A stretch of DNA of 64,000 bases. It comes from Candidatus Obscuribacterales bacterium. Its GTDB lineage: Bacteria; Cyanobacteriota; Vampirovibrionia; Obscuribacterales; Obscuribacteraceae. The notes under the pieces are model-generated. The model searched no databases. It saw only the letters and a program-made list of their open reading frames with translations, and was not told the DNA's origin. Shown piece after piece: positions 18,722 to 27,320 of the stretch; the first letter of the stretch is position 1; each line of letters opens with the position of its first letter. The position numbers and the translations under genes were made by a program. The stretch lies in the NCBI GenBank assembly GCA_019637435.1, contig JAHBVO010000001.1, positions 2,232,001 through 2,296,000 of the forward strand, in the 5' to 3' direction.

Positions 18722-19933
18722 CTACTTGCTCGTCGACAAAGTCGGATTCTCTTCGAGACCCGGTAAGGTGATTATTCCACTCCCGGTGAGTTTATCGATT
18801 TCCTCGGGACCATAACCCGCATTTTTAAGGAAACTGAGGAGGTCACTCAGGCGACGGTCTTCAGTTTCAGGCGCATGATTCTTGCGCAATTGCCTGTCTA
18901 CCGGCATGAGGATCTGGGGAACGTTGCCGAGGACAGGGTGTTGGAGTCCGCTAAGCATTCCGCGTGCCGCGAGCGGATAGGTTTCAAACGTCTCATTGAG
19001 AGTCTTAACAGGCGAGACGCAGCAGTTTGTACCGTGGAAAATCCGAGTCCAATCTGCCAGCGTTTTAGACTTTATCTCTTTGCCGATCGTCTCCTTGAGG
19101 GTGTCTTCCTTACTCGGATCGTCTATTAGTGGTTCGATGTCAGGTCGGTTTATGGTTTGACAAAAGACTTTCCAAAATGGTCGCTCCAGGCTGGCAACGG
19201 CTAGGAATCTACCATCTTTGCACTCGTATGTGTTGTAGTTTGGAAGTTCCCTGGGATAGGCGAAGCCACCTTCATTTGGCGTTTTCCTGGTGTATAGAAC
19301 CATTGAGCCGAGTACATTCAGGGACGATAATGAAGCGTCAAACATGCTTATGTCCAGCTGCTTTCCGCCGCCGCCGTTCTGTCGCTCCAACAGCGCACCG
19401 AGGACGGAAAGTGCTCCCAGGGTGCCCGACATATAGTCTGAAATCGGAATGGACGGGAGTACTGGACGCTCATTCTCTCGGCGGTTCAGGCTTAGTAAAC
19501 CTGTTTCCGCAATTAAGTTTAAATCGTGAACCGGTTCGTCTTTGCGGTCTGAGTCTTGACCGTGGCCGGTCACGGAAATATATATCAGCTCCGGATTAAT
19601 CGAGGAGAGTGTTTTATAACCGAGCCCAAGTCGTTCCATCACTCCGGTTCGGAAGTTCTCTATAACAATGTCGCACTGCGGAATCAGCTTCTTTATCAAG
19701 GTCAGTCCAGCTTCGGTCTTGAGGTCGACCTTGATGCGAGATTTGTCGCGTTGAATGCTCCAGTAGAACAGACTTTCGCCATCAACAATGGGCGGCAATT
19801 TATGGGCTAGACCAGGGGTGTGCGATTCGACTCGTATAACTGTGGCGCCCATGTCGCTCAGAATGGCGGCGCAGAGTTCGCCGGGCAACATATGCGTGAA
19901 ATCGAGGACTACAATTCCGGTTAGAGGTGGCAT
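18722..19933 (-). CDS. CaiB/BaiF family III CoA-transferase, likely alpha-methylacyl-CoA racemase-like
   Basis: 403 residues, family length. N-terminal VVLDFTHMLPGELCAAILSD and MGATVIRVE, CDIVIENFRTGVMERLGLGY, and NPELIYISVTGHGQ are hallmarks of family III. VHDLNLIAETG and PISDYMSG match the His and Asp positions used for alpha-proton exchange in alpha-methylacyl-CoA racemases, so racemase or a related CoA transferase are the two options. Probably acts on branched-chain acyl-CoA in the cytosol, consistent with the acyl-CoA ligase nearby but not proof. It sits 36 bp after a SUFU-domain gene and 21 bp before an MshEN gene, in an apparent operon. Confidence 0.85.
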   Translation of the reverse strand: MPPLTGIVVLDFTHMLPGELCAAILSDMGATVIRVESHTPGLAHKLPPIVDGESLFYWSIQRDKSRIKVDLKTEAGLTLIKKLIPQCDIVIENFRTGVMERLGLGYKTLSSINPELIYISVTGHGQDSDRKDEPVHDLNLIAETGLLSLNRRENERPVLPSIPISDYMSGTLGALSVLGALLERQNGGGGKQLDISMFDASLSSLNVLGSMVLYTRKTPNEGGFAYPRELPNYNTYECKDGRFLAVASLERPFWKVFCQTINRPDIEPLIDDPSKEDTLKETIGKEIKSKTLADWTRIFHGTNCCVSPVKTLNETFETYPLAARGMLSGLQHPVLGNVPQILMPVDRQLRKNHAPETEDRRLSDLLSFLKNAGYGPEEIDKLTGSGIITLPGLEENPTLSTSK

Positions 19934-19969
19934 GTTCGATGAATCCTGAGACCAAACGTACAGAATACC

Positions 19970-20965
19970 TCAAGCGAACTCTATAGACACTGGAATTCCC
20001 TCAAAGTTATGTATTGCTGCAACGACCTGCAAATTCTGAGCGAACGATTTTGTTGTGTGGCTGGGGAGTTCTATGATGAGAGCAGTGTCTTCGATGCTGA
20101 AGGACGCAATGCTCGCCGTCCTGAAAACAATTTTGCAATCTGAACCAAGCAATGTCAGTTCAAAACCATTCAAGACCCTCTCCATAAGCTGTTTCCTCAG
20201 GGGCTCTATAACTGAAACGGGGAGGGAAACCGATGCGCGGGTCATGAAATACCACTCAGCGGACGGACAAGTGATAGCGCCAGGAGAGTAACAATCGGGC
20301 GACTCTGATTGCTGCAACAAACTCTTTGTTTTTGGATTTTCGAGAAACGATTGACGGTTTAAATCTAAAATCAATAGTTGTCCCGAACCTGCTCGAGCGA
20401 TTCTTAAGAAAAGGTCTTGCTGTGACCGTTTCAAAAGCTCCAGCTCGTCGAGCGTGATCCCGACAACTTGTAGAAACGCCACTGTCCCGTTTTGTGTTTT
20501 AATCGATCGAAGCTCCGGGTCTTCGACAATAAGAAACGCATGAATGGCTGTGCCATTTCCGGGCGCTATGGGTCCGCCCAGAGGTAGTGCTGTACCCGGT
20601 TTAATTATCGTATCCATTTGGAATACGGCACGAGCCAAATCATTGAGCAAATCGCAAGGCCATGTCGCTGCGCTTTTGGAATCTTCATCGACGCGCAAGC
20701 GAAGTGTAAGCTCGAATCCGTAACCGCTTAAACCAGGGACTTCTGACTCTTTTTCGTTCAGGTCGCTGAAACCATAAGTAACATAGAGCCAGTGAGGATT
20801 CTCGCTCGTTGATGAATAAACGCCGACGCCTTCCAGCAAATTGTCCGAACCCTTGGTGAAACCGTTGTTCGCGTCGAAATACGCGACTTGTTGGTTCCCG
20901 TATTTTTTTCGCAGGGCTGAGCTGATTGCTGCGAAGCCGGGCGCCTCGTCTCGTTTTATCGGCAT
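19970..20965 (-). CDS. Suppressor of fused (SUFU) domain protein
   Basis: 331 residues from ATG 20965. It resembles bacterial SUFU-domain proteins: LRKKYGNQQVAYFDANNGFT, then LEGVGVYSSTSENPHWLYVTYG, GYGFELTLRLRVDED, WPCDLLNDLARAVFQ and AFLQVVGITLDELELL. In animals SUFU regulates Hedgehog signalling; bacterial members are poorly known, and some act as immunity-like proteins in toxin systems. No toxin gene is adjacent here. The frame is open to 21073, with in-frame ATG at 21046 also possible; I prefer 20965 because conserved sequence begins just after it. First gene of the minus-strand run through 16056. Confidence 0.75.
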   Translation of the reverse strand: MPIKRDEAPGFAAISSALRKKYGNQQVAYFDANNGFTKGSDNLLEGVGVYSSTSENPHWLYVTYGFSDLNEKESEVPGLSGYGFELTLRLRVDEDSKSAATWPCDLLNDLARAVFQMDTIIKPGTALPLGGPIAPGNGTAIHAFLIVEDPELRSIKTQNGTVAFLQVVGITLDELELLKRSQQDLFLRIARAGSGQLLILDLNRQSFLENPKTKSLLQQSESPDCYSPGAITCPSAEWYFMTRASVSLPVSVIEPLRKQLMERVLNGFELTLLGSDCKIVFRTASIASFSIEDTALIIELPSHTTKSFAQNLQVVAAIHNFEGIPVSIEFA

Positions 20966-21097
20966 TGTGCAAAAATCCGTTGACCTGCGGCATCTTACCA
21001 CGGCGGCGCCTTTGCCTGCACATTGTCTAAATGCGTGATATGACATATAGTAGCAGTGCTCCAGGAGCGACATTTACTAACACTAAAAGGTCGACCA

Positions 21098-22933
21098 GTG
21101 TCGTCAGTACGAGTTTTTGCCATCGGGTTTGGTATCGCGATTTTCGTCGTTGGTACAGCTCCTGATGTGCTGGCGGAGAAGAATCAGGACAGAGCTGAAA
21201 TTAGCGGGGACAGCGCGGTTACGTCCGACGAGAAAACCGATCTGCGTAAAGTCAGCGATCCTGGTAAGAGTAGCACCGAAGGTGGTGCTCTTTCCGACGG
21301 CGACCAGGACAAAGACCTTGCGCAAGTCACCACGGCTATTGAATCAAGCGATAAGGAGGTTTCCGCCGGCAAGCTCGACAAAGCCGTCACAATGTTAATC
21401 AGCGCACTGAAAGATTTTGGCGAAAATCCCCAACTGCGCGAAAGGCTTTCACGCGTTTACTACCTGCAAGGAAAGGTCGATGATGCGATATCCGAGTTGG
21501 AAGTCGCGGTATCGTTGGACCCTACTAACTTCGACTATCACGCAGGCGTTGCCTGGTTATACTCGATTGCCGGGAAATATACCGAATCGGTAAAATACGC
21601 GAAGCAGGCGATAGCATTGGACTCAACAAGAGCCTATCCGCTTGTGGTCATGGGCTTCTCGCTCGGTTGCATGGGCAAGCGTGCACAGGCGGCGGAACTC
21701 TTGAAGAAGGCGATCGCGATTGAGCCTGAGAATGCGACAGCCTACTTGTATCTTGCGGATGTTATGCTTGCAGATGGTGATTATGAGCAGGCATTGCCGC
21801 TGTATCAGAAGAGTCTGAAGTTAGACTCGCGGACTTCCAGCGCGTTTGTCGGTCTAGGTGACTGTTTTCAGAAGCTTGGGCACCATAAGGAGGCAATTGC
21901 GGCATACACGAAAGCTGTCGATTTGGCTCCCCAGGACGCGACTGCTCGCGGGCACCTCGGATTTGCTCTGTCGCAGTCAGGCGATGTAATGGGTTCCATG
22001 CGTCAGGGCTTTGCGGCCAATTCCATACGGATTGGGCAATATTGGGGCAAGTTCATGGGAATGTTTGTTGCCGTTTGGGCGGGAATATTCATTTTCTTTG
22101 GTACCATATTTGGTGCCATGTTCATGAGCTCTCGCTTTCAGCCATTGGCCGGAGAGCAGGTTCTGAACGAGTTCTTACTGGTCTTCTATCGAGATCGCCC
22201 TGGCCGTTTTGTAATCACCGACAGGCGGTTGGTGTTTATTCCCGAACTGGTTTCACGATGGTTCGGTGCGACTCGCGTCAGTATTCAGCGAGAGCAGATC
22301 CTGGCTAGCCGCATGGATAAGGCGCAGGACGTAACGGTGCTTGTGCTCACTACCACTAGCGGTGCTGAGCTGTCATTCAGAATACCTGCGCCGATAGCCG
22401 AGCCATTGCGAAACGTGTTAAGTGAGCAGGGCTTGTTCGGTGAAGGGCTACAATCTCTTGAGGCGACTGGCGCGAATAGAGCGCTGGTTATTGAGGGCGC
22501 GGGAGATGCCGCTCAGGGTAATTCAGTAAAACCGCAAGAGATATCCCAGGAAGTATCGCAAGAACTGCCGAATTCATTCATCGCCGCTAGTTTTGATTTT
22601 CGAACACCGGAAGCGGCAGAAGAAACGGATAATGCGTCCACACTGAAGTTATCTGCAATCGAGCCAGGCGGCGCCACTGTGGAAGAATCGATAACTGCTT
22701 TAGATCGACCTAAGTCATTTGAGCGGCAAGGTGGACCGAGAGTTCCTCAGCCACAGGAAGGCAAAAATGCTGCATCAAAAGCGAAACAGAAAAAATCGCA
22801 AGGTAAACCCGCAGATAGCGACGTTTTAAAGGGACAGGCGTCGTCTGCCGGACCTGCCCACAATCGCAGGGCTGAAGACAAGCCGGCGCACAACCGGCGC
22901 GCCGAGGACAAAAAAGGTGACGACAGCCAATAG
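21098..22933 (+). CDS. TPR membrane protein with GRAM/PH-like domain and Lys/Arg-rich tail
   Basis: 611 residues from GTG 21098, which has AAGGT just ahead (GTG 21056 is an alternative). Signal-like N-terminal hydrophobic segment, then about six TPRs (near 85-300; for example YQKSLKLDSRTSSAFVGLGD). A second strong hydrophobic span near 322-347 (FVAVWAGIFIFFGTIFGAMF) is followed by a domain beginning LAGEQVLNEFLLVFYRD with FVITDRRLVFIPE, the pattern of GRAM or bacterial PH-like domains. The tail is disordered and ends in two copies of PAHNRRAEDK. With a TPR region outside and a PH-like domain inside, it may relay envelope signals; this is inference. Confidence 0.7.
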   Translation: MSSVRVFAIGFGIAIFVVGTAPDVLAEKNQDRAEISGDSAVTSDEKTDLRKVSDPGKSSTEGGALSDGDQDKDLAQVTTAIESSDKEVSAGKLDKAVTMLISALKDFGENPQLRERLSRVYYLQGKVDDAISELEVAVSLDPTNFDYHAGVAWLYSIAGKYTESVKYAKQAIALDSTRAYPLVVMGFSLGCMGKRAQAAELLKKAIAIEPENATAYLYLADVMLADGDYEQALPLYQKSLKLDSRTSSAFVGLGDCFQKLGHHKEAIAAYTKAVDLAPQDATARGHLGFALSQSGDVMGSMRQGFAANSIRIGQYWGKFMGMFVAVWAGIFIFFGTIFGAMFMSSRFQPLAGEQVLNEFLLVFYRDRPGRFVITDRRLVFIPELVSRWFGATRVSIQREQILASRMDKAQDVTVLVLTTTSGAELSFRIPAPIAEPLRNVLSEQGLFGEGLQSLEATGANRALVIEGAGDAAQGNSVKPQEISQEVSQELPNSFIAASFDFRTPEAAEETDNASTLKLSAIEPGGATVEESITALDRPKSFERQGGPRVPQPQEGKNAASKAKQKKSQGKPADSDVLKGQASSAGPAHNRRAEDKPAHNRRAEDKKGDDSQ

Positions 22934-22938
22934 GCTTT

Positions 22939-25035
22939 CTACCTTCCGACGTCACTAAACATCACTCTCGTCACATTTTTGCGAATAGCTTCTTGCATCG
23001 CCTTCTGGGCGTTTGAAACTACTGATTCCAGATCCTTCGCGTCCGTTGGAACGTTGGCGATGCCAAAGAAAAATGATGGTCGTGTTTGTGCCAGTTCCGG
23101 CGCGAATTTGGACAGATTGGTTGTAATTTTGTCGACGAGTGTTGCCGCCTGACCGCTGTTCGAGTTAGGCAGAATCAGTGCATATCCCTTTTCGCCAAAG
23201 TGACCGAAGATGTCCACATCGTGTTTGATTTTGCCAATCGCCGAGGTAGTCAGGGAAACAATCTTCGAAGCCTGCATAGTCGGTCGTTCTTTGGTCTGCA
23301 GTTTCATGCAAAACACCATAAGAGAAAAAGTGGTGCCGAATCTGAAAGACCTGGCAAATTCGCGCTCAAGAAAAAATTGAACTGCTTCGAAGGTGAGAAT
23401 ACCCGTCTCCGTATCCGTCAAGGCCGCCATAACCTGTTTGGGAGTGGCTCTGTTGTAGAAAACTTCCGACGTCTGTATGCCGACATGAACTGTGTCCACA
23501 TCCAGCGTCGTGGTGGCGTTTGACATAAATGCCTGCACCGCAGGTGATGGCAGGTTGTCGCTGCCGCCACCACCACCGCCGCCTGCACCGAACATCGCCG
23601 ATGGTGGCAAAAGCGGTGCGGAAGTCTGCTGGGGTTGTGCTTGCTGACCGCCCCAGTTGCCAGGCTGGGTAGCAGGGGGCGGCTTTGTCGTGAAGGTCCC
23701 GCTTGTGGCTTGCGGATTGGTTGGAAATGTTCCGCTCGTACCTTGATTGGTGGTAAACGATCCTGTGGTGCTTTGCGGCGGAAGCTGGTTTTGCTGACCA
23801 CTAGCGGCGAACTGATTTTGCTGAAATTGCGCTACCGAATTCTGCATATGTGGTGGTATGCTATTGCCGCTGTTAGCCTGCTGCTGGTTGCCTGTAGTGC
23901 TCAGCGGATCTGGGCGGCCAAGTCTGTCATTGCTGTTTTGTTCCAGATAAAAGCTGCCTGTGATTTGCTGCGCCGTCTTGGGCTCGGCGTACGGGTCGTG
24001 CATAACGCTCTGCCCGTCCGGGGTAAGCGCTAATCCTAACTTCAGAAGGTTGGTTGCAATTGCTATCCATTGACTGGGGTTGAGAGACAGCAGTAGCGAA
24101 ATGTCCTTGAGAGTTCTGTTGCCATCGAGATTTTGAAAGAATCGCTTTTGGAGATCGAGTCCAAGCGGTGGACCGTCGAGGATCCTTTTCTCGAATGCCT
24201 GTTCTGAAATATTGCTGGTCGCTCTGCTGAGAACTGACATATCGTCAATACCGTGATCTTGCAGAAACGCTATATTCTCGATCATTTCAGCCGACAGATA
24301 TAGAATTTGTTCGATTGGTTGGTGGATGGTATTGGTATCAGCCTTGGTGCCCTGAACAAAAGAAACTTTGCCCTGCATCCATGTGCAAAGCTCCAGCATA
24401 GCTTCTAAACCGCTCTGAGTGGGCGTAGTCGCATGGACAGGTCTGCCGTGCATAAACACCACAATGCCTTCGCCTTCTGGTGATTCTATGGTCAATTTCC
24501 CGGATGCGTCTTCCTTCGCTGCCAGCTGAAGAAGCGAGTTCATAGGTACTGTTTCCAATGAACCGCTCAAAAGTTTTGTAATTGGCGGTCGGTTTGACTG
24601 TTGTTGCTGTTGTTGTGAGGTCAGGGTGCTGCCGGGAGAGACGTATCGATTTCCTGGAGTTGCGTGCTTCAAGGTCCCAAGCGAATCAAGAATCGTACCT
24701 GATTGCTCTACTGGTTCGTCGGCCGTTGGATCTGGAGCGCCAACGCCCTGCAAAATTTGCGGATAGATCACACCGAGGTCCATGGTTCGGTAGAACCAGA
24801 GCATGCGCTGGCCCATCTCCGATGACTCATGCATCCACCATTGCATCTCGTCGTTTGCTTTCTTGAGATAAAGCGTGAGTGTGAATTGGCGAGCTTTCTC
24901 GTCAACCCAGTAAAAGCAGTGTTTGATACCTTTGATCTTTTGCGCTTGTTCTATGAATTTCGCCAATTCAGGAAGACCGGGATAGGTATCCACTCGGTAG
25001 TGCTGTTTAGGGATGTTGTGTTGGTAACTGAACAT
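22939..25035 (-). CDS. PATAN/DUF4388 protein with Q/T-rich linker and degenerate GGDEF-like domain
   Basis: 698 residues. N-terminal 100-residue domain of unknown type; a PATAN/DUF4388-like domain near 155-290 (LLSGSLETVPMNSLLQL, GRPVHATTPTQSGLEAM); a Gln/Thr/Pro-rich low-complexity linker near 375-500 including repeated TSGTF units and a glycine run; and a C-terminal domain with the length and pattern of GGDEF diguanylate cyclases (FFLEREFARSFRFG, DVDIFGHFGEKGYALILPN). The GGDEF signature is replaced by FGEKGY, so catalysis is unlikely and a binding or regulatory role is more plausible. PATAN domains occur in response-regulator and gliding systems. Converges on the previous gene with a 5-bp gap. 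Confidence 0.75.
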   Translation of the reverse strand: MFSYQHNIPKQHYRVDTYPGLPELAKFIEQAQKIKGIKHCFYWVDEKARQFTLTLYLKKANDEMQWWMHESSEMGQRMLWFYRTMDLGVIYPQILQGVGAPDPTADEPVEQSGTILDSLGTLKHATPGNRYVSPGSTLTSQQQQQQSNRPPITKLLSGSLETVPMNSLLQLAAKEDASGKLTIESPEGEGIVVFMHGRPVHATTPTQSGLEAMLELCTWMQGKVSFVQGTKADTNTIHQPIEQILYLSAEMIENIAFLQDHGIDDMSVLSRATSNISEQAFEKRILDGPPLGLDLQKRFFQNLDGNRTLKDISLLLSLNPSQWIAIATNLLKLGLALTPDGQSVMHDPYAEPKTAQQITGSFYLEQNSNDRLGRPDPLSTTGNQQQANSGNSIPPHMQNSVAQFQQNQFAASGQQNQLPPQSTTGSFTTNQGTSGTFPTNPQATSGTFTTKPPPATQPGNWGGQQAQPQQTSAPLLPPSAMFGAGGGGGGGSDNLPSPAVQAFMSNATTTLDVDTVHVGIQTSEVFYNRATPKQVMAALTDTETGILTFEAVQFFLEREFARSFRFGTTFSLMVFCMKLQTKERPTMQASKIVSLTTSAIGKIKHDVDIFGHFGEKGYALILPNSNSGQAATLVDKITTNLSKFAPELAQTRPSFFFGIANVPTDAKDLESVVSNAQKAMQEAIRKNVTRVMFSDVGR

Positions 25036-25195
25036 TCGCTATTGAAGGCTGATCAACGCACAAGAACTCGGAAATTACAGGCGCCCTCGCGAGATCTGAG
25101 GCCCCATAATAATTGTGCACACATTGGGAATTGTGAAACCTGAACTATTATCGGCTGTTTGTGTTGTTCGGCATTCCATATGTTCAACAATAGCA

Positions 25196-25230
25196 ATTGT
25201 CGACAACTAAACAAGTAATATTGTCGACAA
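25196..25230. promoter_or_regulatory. Pair of palindromic operator-like sites TTGTCGACAA
   Basis: The perfect 10-bp palindrome TTGTCGACAA occurs at 25197-25206 and 25221-25230, 24 bp apart centre to centre, each preceded by A. Paired palindromes about two helical turns apart are typical of dimeric repressor binding. They lie about 170 bp upstream of the minus-strand PATAN gene start. No cognate regulator is visible. Confidence 0.45.
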
Positions 25231-25313
25231 AATTTCCTATTGCATTCGCTCAGGGAATTTTTTTTCACGGCGAGCTACGGGTTTTGGGGTCAGTAAAACG
25301 AAGACTTCATCAG

Positions 25314-25365
25314 TGTCTATCCCAGGATGACGGAATTTCACGAATCCGGCATTCTGGGATAGACA
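25314..25365. repeat. Long imperfect hairpin, copy 1
   Basis: Arms 25314-25334 and 25345-25365 pair at 19 of 21 positions around a 10-base loop; the ends are TGTCTAT and ATAGACA. A related hairpin lies 196 bp downstream, with the same arm length, ends and loop size. Confidence 0.8.
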
Positions 25366-25412
25366 GCCAATTGCGAACGGTGCATACCGTAGCCAGAGCC
25401 AATCTTGAATGT

Positions 25413-25452
25413 ACCTGAACGAATGCAATGAGCTTATTGCATTCGTTCAGGT
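25413..25452. repeat. Perfect 17-bp inverted repeat
   Basis: ACCTGAACGAATGCAAT (25413-25429) and its exact complement (25436-25452) flank a 6-base loop. Single-arm relatives occur at 25240 and 25686, marking a recurrent unit in this region. Confidence 0.85.
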
Positions 25453-25509
25453 GTAACTTGAAGCTGCACCTATCGCGGTTTCCGTTGCCCGAAAACTGAA
25501 TGCACGTCT

Positions 25510-25561
25510 TGTCTATCACACAATGACGGAATATCGAAAATCCGTCTTTCTGTCATAGACA
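25510..25561. repeat. Long imperfect hairpin, copy 2
   Basis: Arms 25510-25530 and 25541-25561 pair at 18 of 21 positions around a 10-base loop. It shares TGTCTATC, ATGACGGA and ATAGACAGCCA with copy 1. Mismatched positions differ between copies, and the inner pairs have partly co-varied. Confidence 0.8.
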
Positions 25562-25729
25562 GCCATTGGACGGCTCGTCGCATGTAACAGACGACGACCG
25601 AACTTTACGCACTGACCTCGCTTAAGGCGCAACCAGAGCGAAGTTTGAATTACCTGAGCGAATAACATAAGTCCAGTTCAGGGAACCTGAACAAATGCAA
25701 TAAGAACTTTCGAGTGGTCGACAATACGA

Positions 25730-26560
25730 ATGTTCAAATTGTGTGACACAAAACTTCCACAATTTATCCCTATACTCAATAAATCCACTTGTCCAATGGA
25801 CGTTCCTTTAAAAATGACGACGCTGCCCAGTTCTAGTTCTTTTGCTCCTTGCGGTGAAGTCGCGACTGCGAGCTTTGGTCTTCTCGTTCAGAAAATCGTT
25901 CAGTCCAATTCCGGTAGACACAAGGCTCTCCGTCAGTCACCGGAAGTTGAGATGGATGACAACTGGGCAGATTTCCGAACCCGGGCCGAGCAATCTGAAA
26001 GCGCGGGCAACTTCGCGCACGCCGAGGGAATGTGGTTAAAGGCGATATTTGAAACTCACGCCTTCGACGATCGAGATTGGCGAAAAGCCTATTCACTGGA
26101 TAAACTTGCCGGTCTGTACTATTCGCTGGAGCGTTTCGATGAGGCTGAGGTTTTTGCGGAGCGCGCACTTACCGCAACGCGTTTAGCATATGGCTCCGAT
26201 CACCTCAAGACAGCCGAGAGCGAAGCACTCGCCGGCGCGGTTGCATACTGCCTCGGAAAACTCGAAGAGGCCTGCAGCCACGTCCACAAGTCGTTCACGA
26301 TTAACGAGCACATCCTCGATCCGATTCATAAGAAAACAGCCGCGACCTGTTTGAACCTGGCGTACATCTATCATGCAAAAGGTGACTTCGATTTATCCGA
26401 GCCGTTCTATCAGAGAGCCTTTAAGATTCGCGCTCAAATCTTCGGATGGGATCACGAAATGACGTCGAAGGTCTCGAAGGCTTACGCTGAAATGGCGATT
26501 GACAGAAAGTGCCATCTCGAAGCAAAACAGATGGTCGACCTCCTGATGGAAGCCGTTTGA
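25730..26560 (+). CDS. TPR protein (kinesin light chain-like repeats)
   Basis: Up to 276 residues; the part after about residue 75 is a solenoid of long TPRs of the kinesin-light-chain type (EMWLKAIFE-like helices, LAGLYYSLERFDEAEVFAERAL, TCLNLAYIYHAKGDFDLSEPFYQRAF). No signal peptide or membrane segment, so probably cytosolic. The start is doubtful: ATG 25730 begins inside the repeat-rich region and has no ribosome binding site, while ATG 25952 has GGAAG 5 nt upstream and would give a 202-residue protein with TPRs from the beginning. Similar to the gene at 62876. Partner proteins unknown. Confidence 0.7.
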   Translation: MFKLCDTKLPQFIPILNKSTCPMDVPLKMTTLPSSSSFAPCGEVATASFGLLVQKIVQSNSGRHKALRQSPEVEMDDNWADFRTRAEQSESAGNFAHAEGMWLKAIFETHAFDDRDWRKAYSLDKLAGLYYSLERFDEAEVFAERALTATRLAYGSDHLKTAESEALAGAVAYCLGKLEEACSHVHKSFTINEHILDPIHKKTAATCLNLAYIYHAKGDFDLSEPFYQRAFKIRAQIFGWDHEMTSKVSKAYAEMAIDRKCHLEAKQMVDLLMEAV

Positions 26561-26804
26561 CCTTTAAGAAGGGGTCGAAACTTCATCGAGCAAACGGCGG
26601 ATTTCTGGCGGTTTCGCCGGCGGCGCTCCGGTCCGATAATGTATATTATGTTTCATTGGGGCGTCAGGAGCTCTGAAACCTTTGCCAGACTAGCGTTTTG
26701 GGACTCTGAATTTTTAGCCGTTTTTAGCGCCTTTTCGTTTTCCCAGGGATGGATTTCTAGTCGCCCAATATTTCGACCGCCTTATTCCTGAAGACTTCAT
26801 ATAA

Positions 26805-27320
26805 TTGAAAAGTCAGTTCAACTTTCAGCGAGTCTTCTCCGAATTGCTGTTTCGTACCTTGCTAACTCTTCTTCTCCTGCTGAACTTCGCGTCACCGCCA
26901 GCGGTGCAGGCTAAAGCCGCTAGCAATGCAGCACTCCTGAAGCAAGGCCGTAAGCTGGTCAACGAGAAAAAACACAAAGAAGCGCAGGCTGTTTTTGAAA
27001 AGATTTTGCTGACTGAACCCAGGAACGCGGAAGCTTGTGCCGGTTTAGCCTGGTCTCTATTCAGTCAGGGGCAACGCGATAAAGCCGAGACCTACGCAAA
27101 GAAGTCGATCGAGATTGATGACAAATTTCCGATGGCTCACAACGTCATGGGCGCCATCTACTTCGCTCAGGGGAAGGTGGAGGAGGCTAAGAACGAGTTT
27201 AGAACAGTTCTTAGAATCGATCCCAAGCGCCGATGCGGTGGTTGCGCAGACTTGCGCGGACTGCTTGGTAATGATATCCCTCAGGTTCAGAATACCAAGG
27301 GTATTAAATACAAGGATTGA
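26805..27320 (+). CDS. Small secreted TPR protein
   Basis: 171 residues from TTG 26805. Long N-terminal signal (about 1-36: basic start, then LLTLLLLLNFA, cleavage after VQA). Three TPRs follow (LLKQGRKLVNEKKHKEAQAVF, ACAGLAWSLFSQGQRDKAETYA, HNVMGAIYFAQGKVEEAKNEF). The tail contains RRCGGCADL, a CGGC pair that could form a disulphide or bind metal. No ATG fits; the signal peptide needs the TTG or an unseen start. Its stop codon abuts the stop of the opposite-strand J-like/MshEN gene with no gap. Function unknown; probably a periplasmic adaptor. Confidence 0.7.
   Translation: MKSQFNFQRVFSELLFRTLLTLLLLLNFASPPAVQAKAASNAALLKQGRKLVNEKKHKEAQAVFEKILLTEPRNAEACAGLAWSLFSQGQRDKAETYAKKSIEIDDKFPMAHNVMGAIYFAQGKVEEAKNEFRTVLRIDPKRRCGGCADLRGLLGNDIPQVQNTKGIKYKD

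Larger units (their letters stand above)
25036..25729. repeat. Intergenic region with clustered inverted and direct repeats
   Basis: About 690 bases without a convincing gene. It contains two copies of a short palindrome, two related long imperfect hairpins, one perfect 17-bp inverted repeat, and several scattered relatives of the latter (TTGCATTCGCTCAGG at 25240-25254; CCTGAACAAATGCAA at 25686-25700). Blocks such as CCAGAGC..A..TTGAAT.ACCTGA.CGAAT occur twice (from 25393 and 25633), so an ancestral unit of about 200-240 bases seems duplicated and diverged. Short open frames here are not credible. It may be a decayed mobile element, a structured RNA locus or a regulatory cluster. Confidence 0.65.

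Noticed and set aside
25197..25519. Several short frames inside the repeat-rich intergenic region
   Set aside because: They run through hairpin arms on both strands and have no start signals; repeats explain the openness.
25190..25730. CRISPR array
   Set aside because: Repeats are inverted and diverged, not regularly spaced direct repeats with unique spacers, and no cas gene is nearby.
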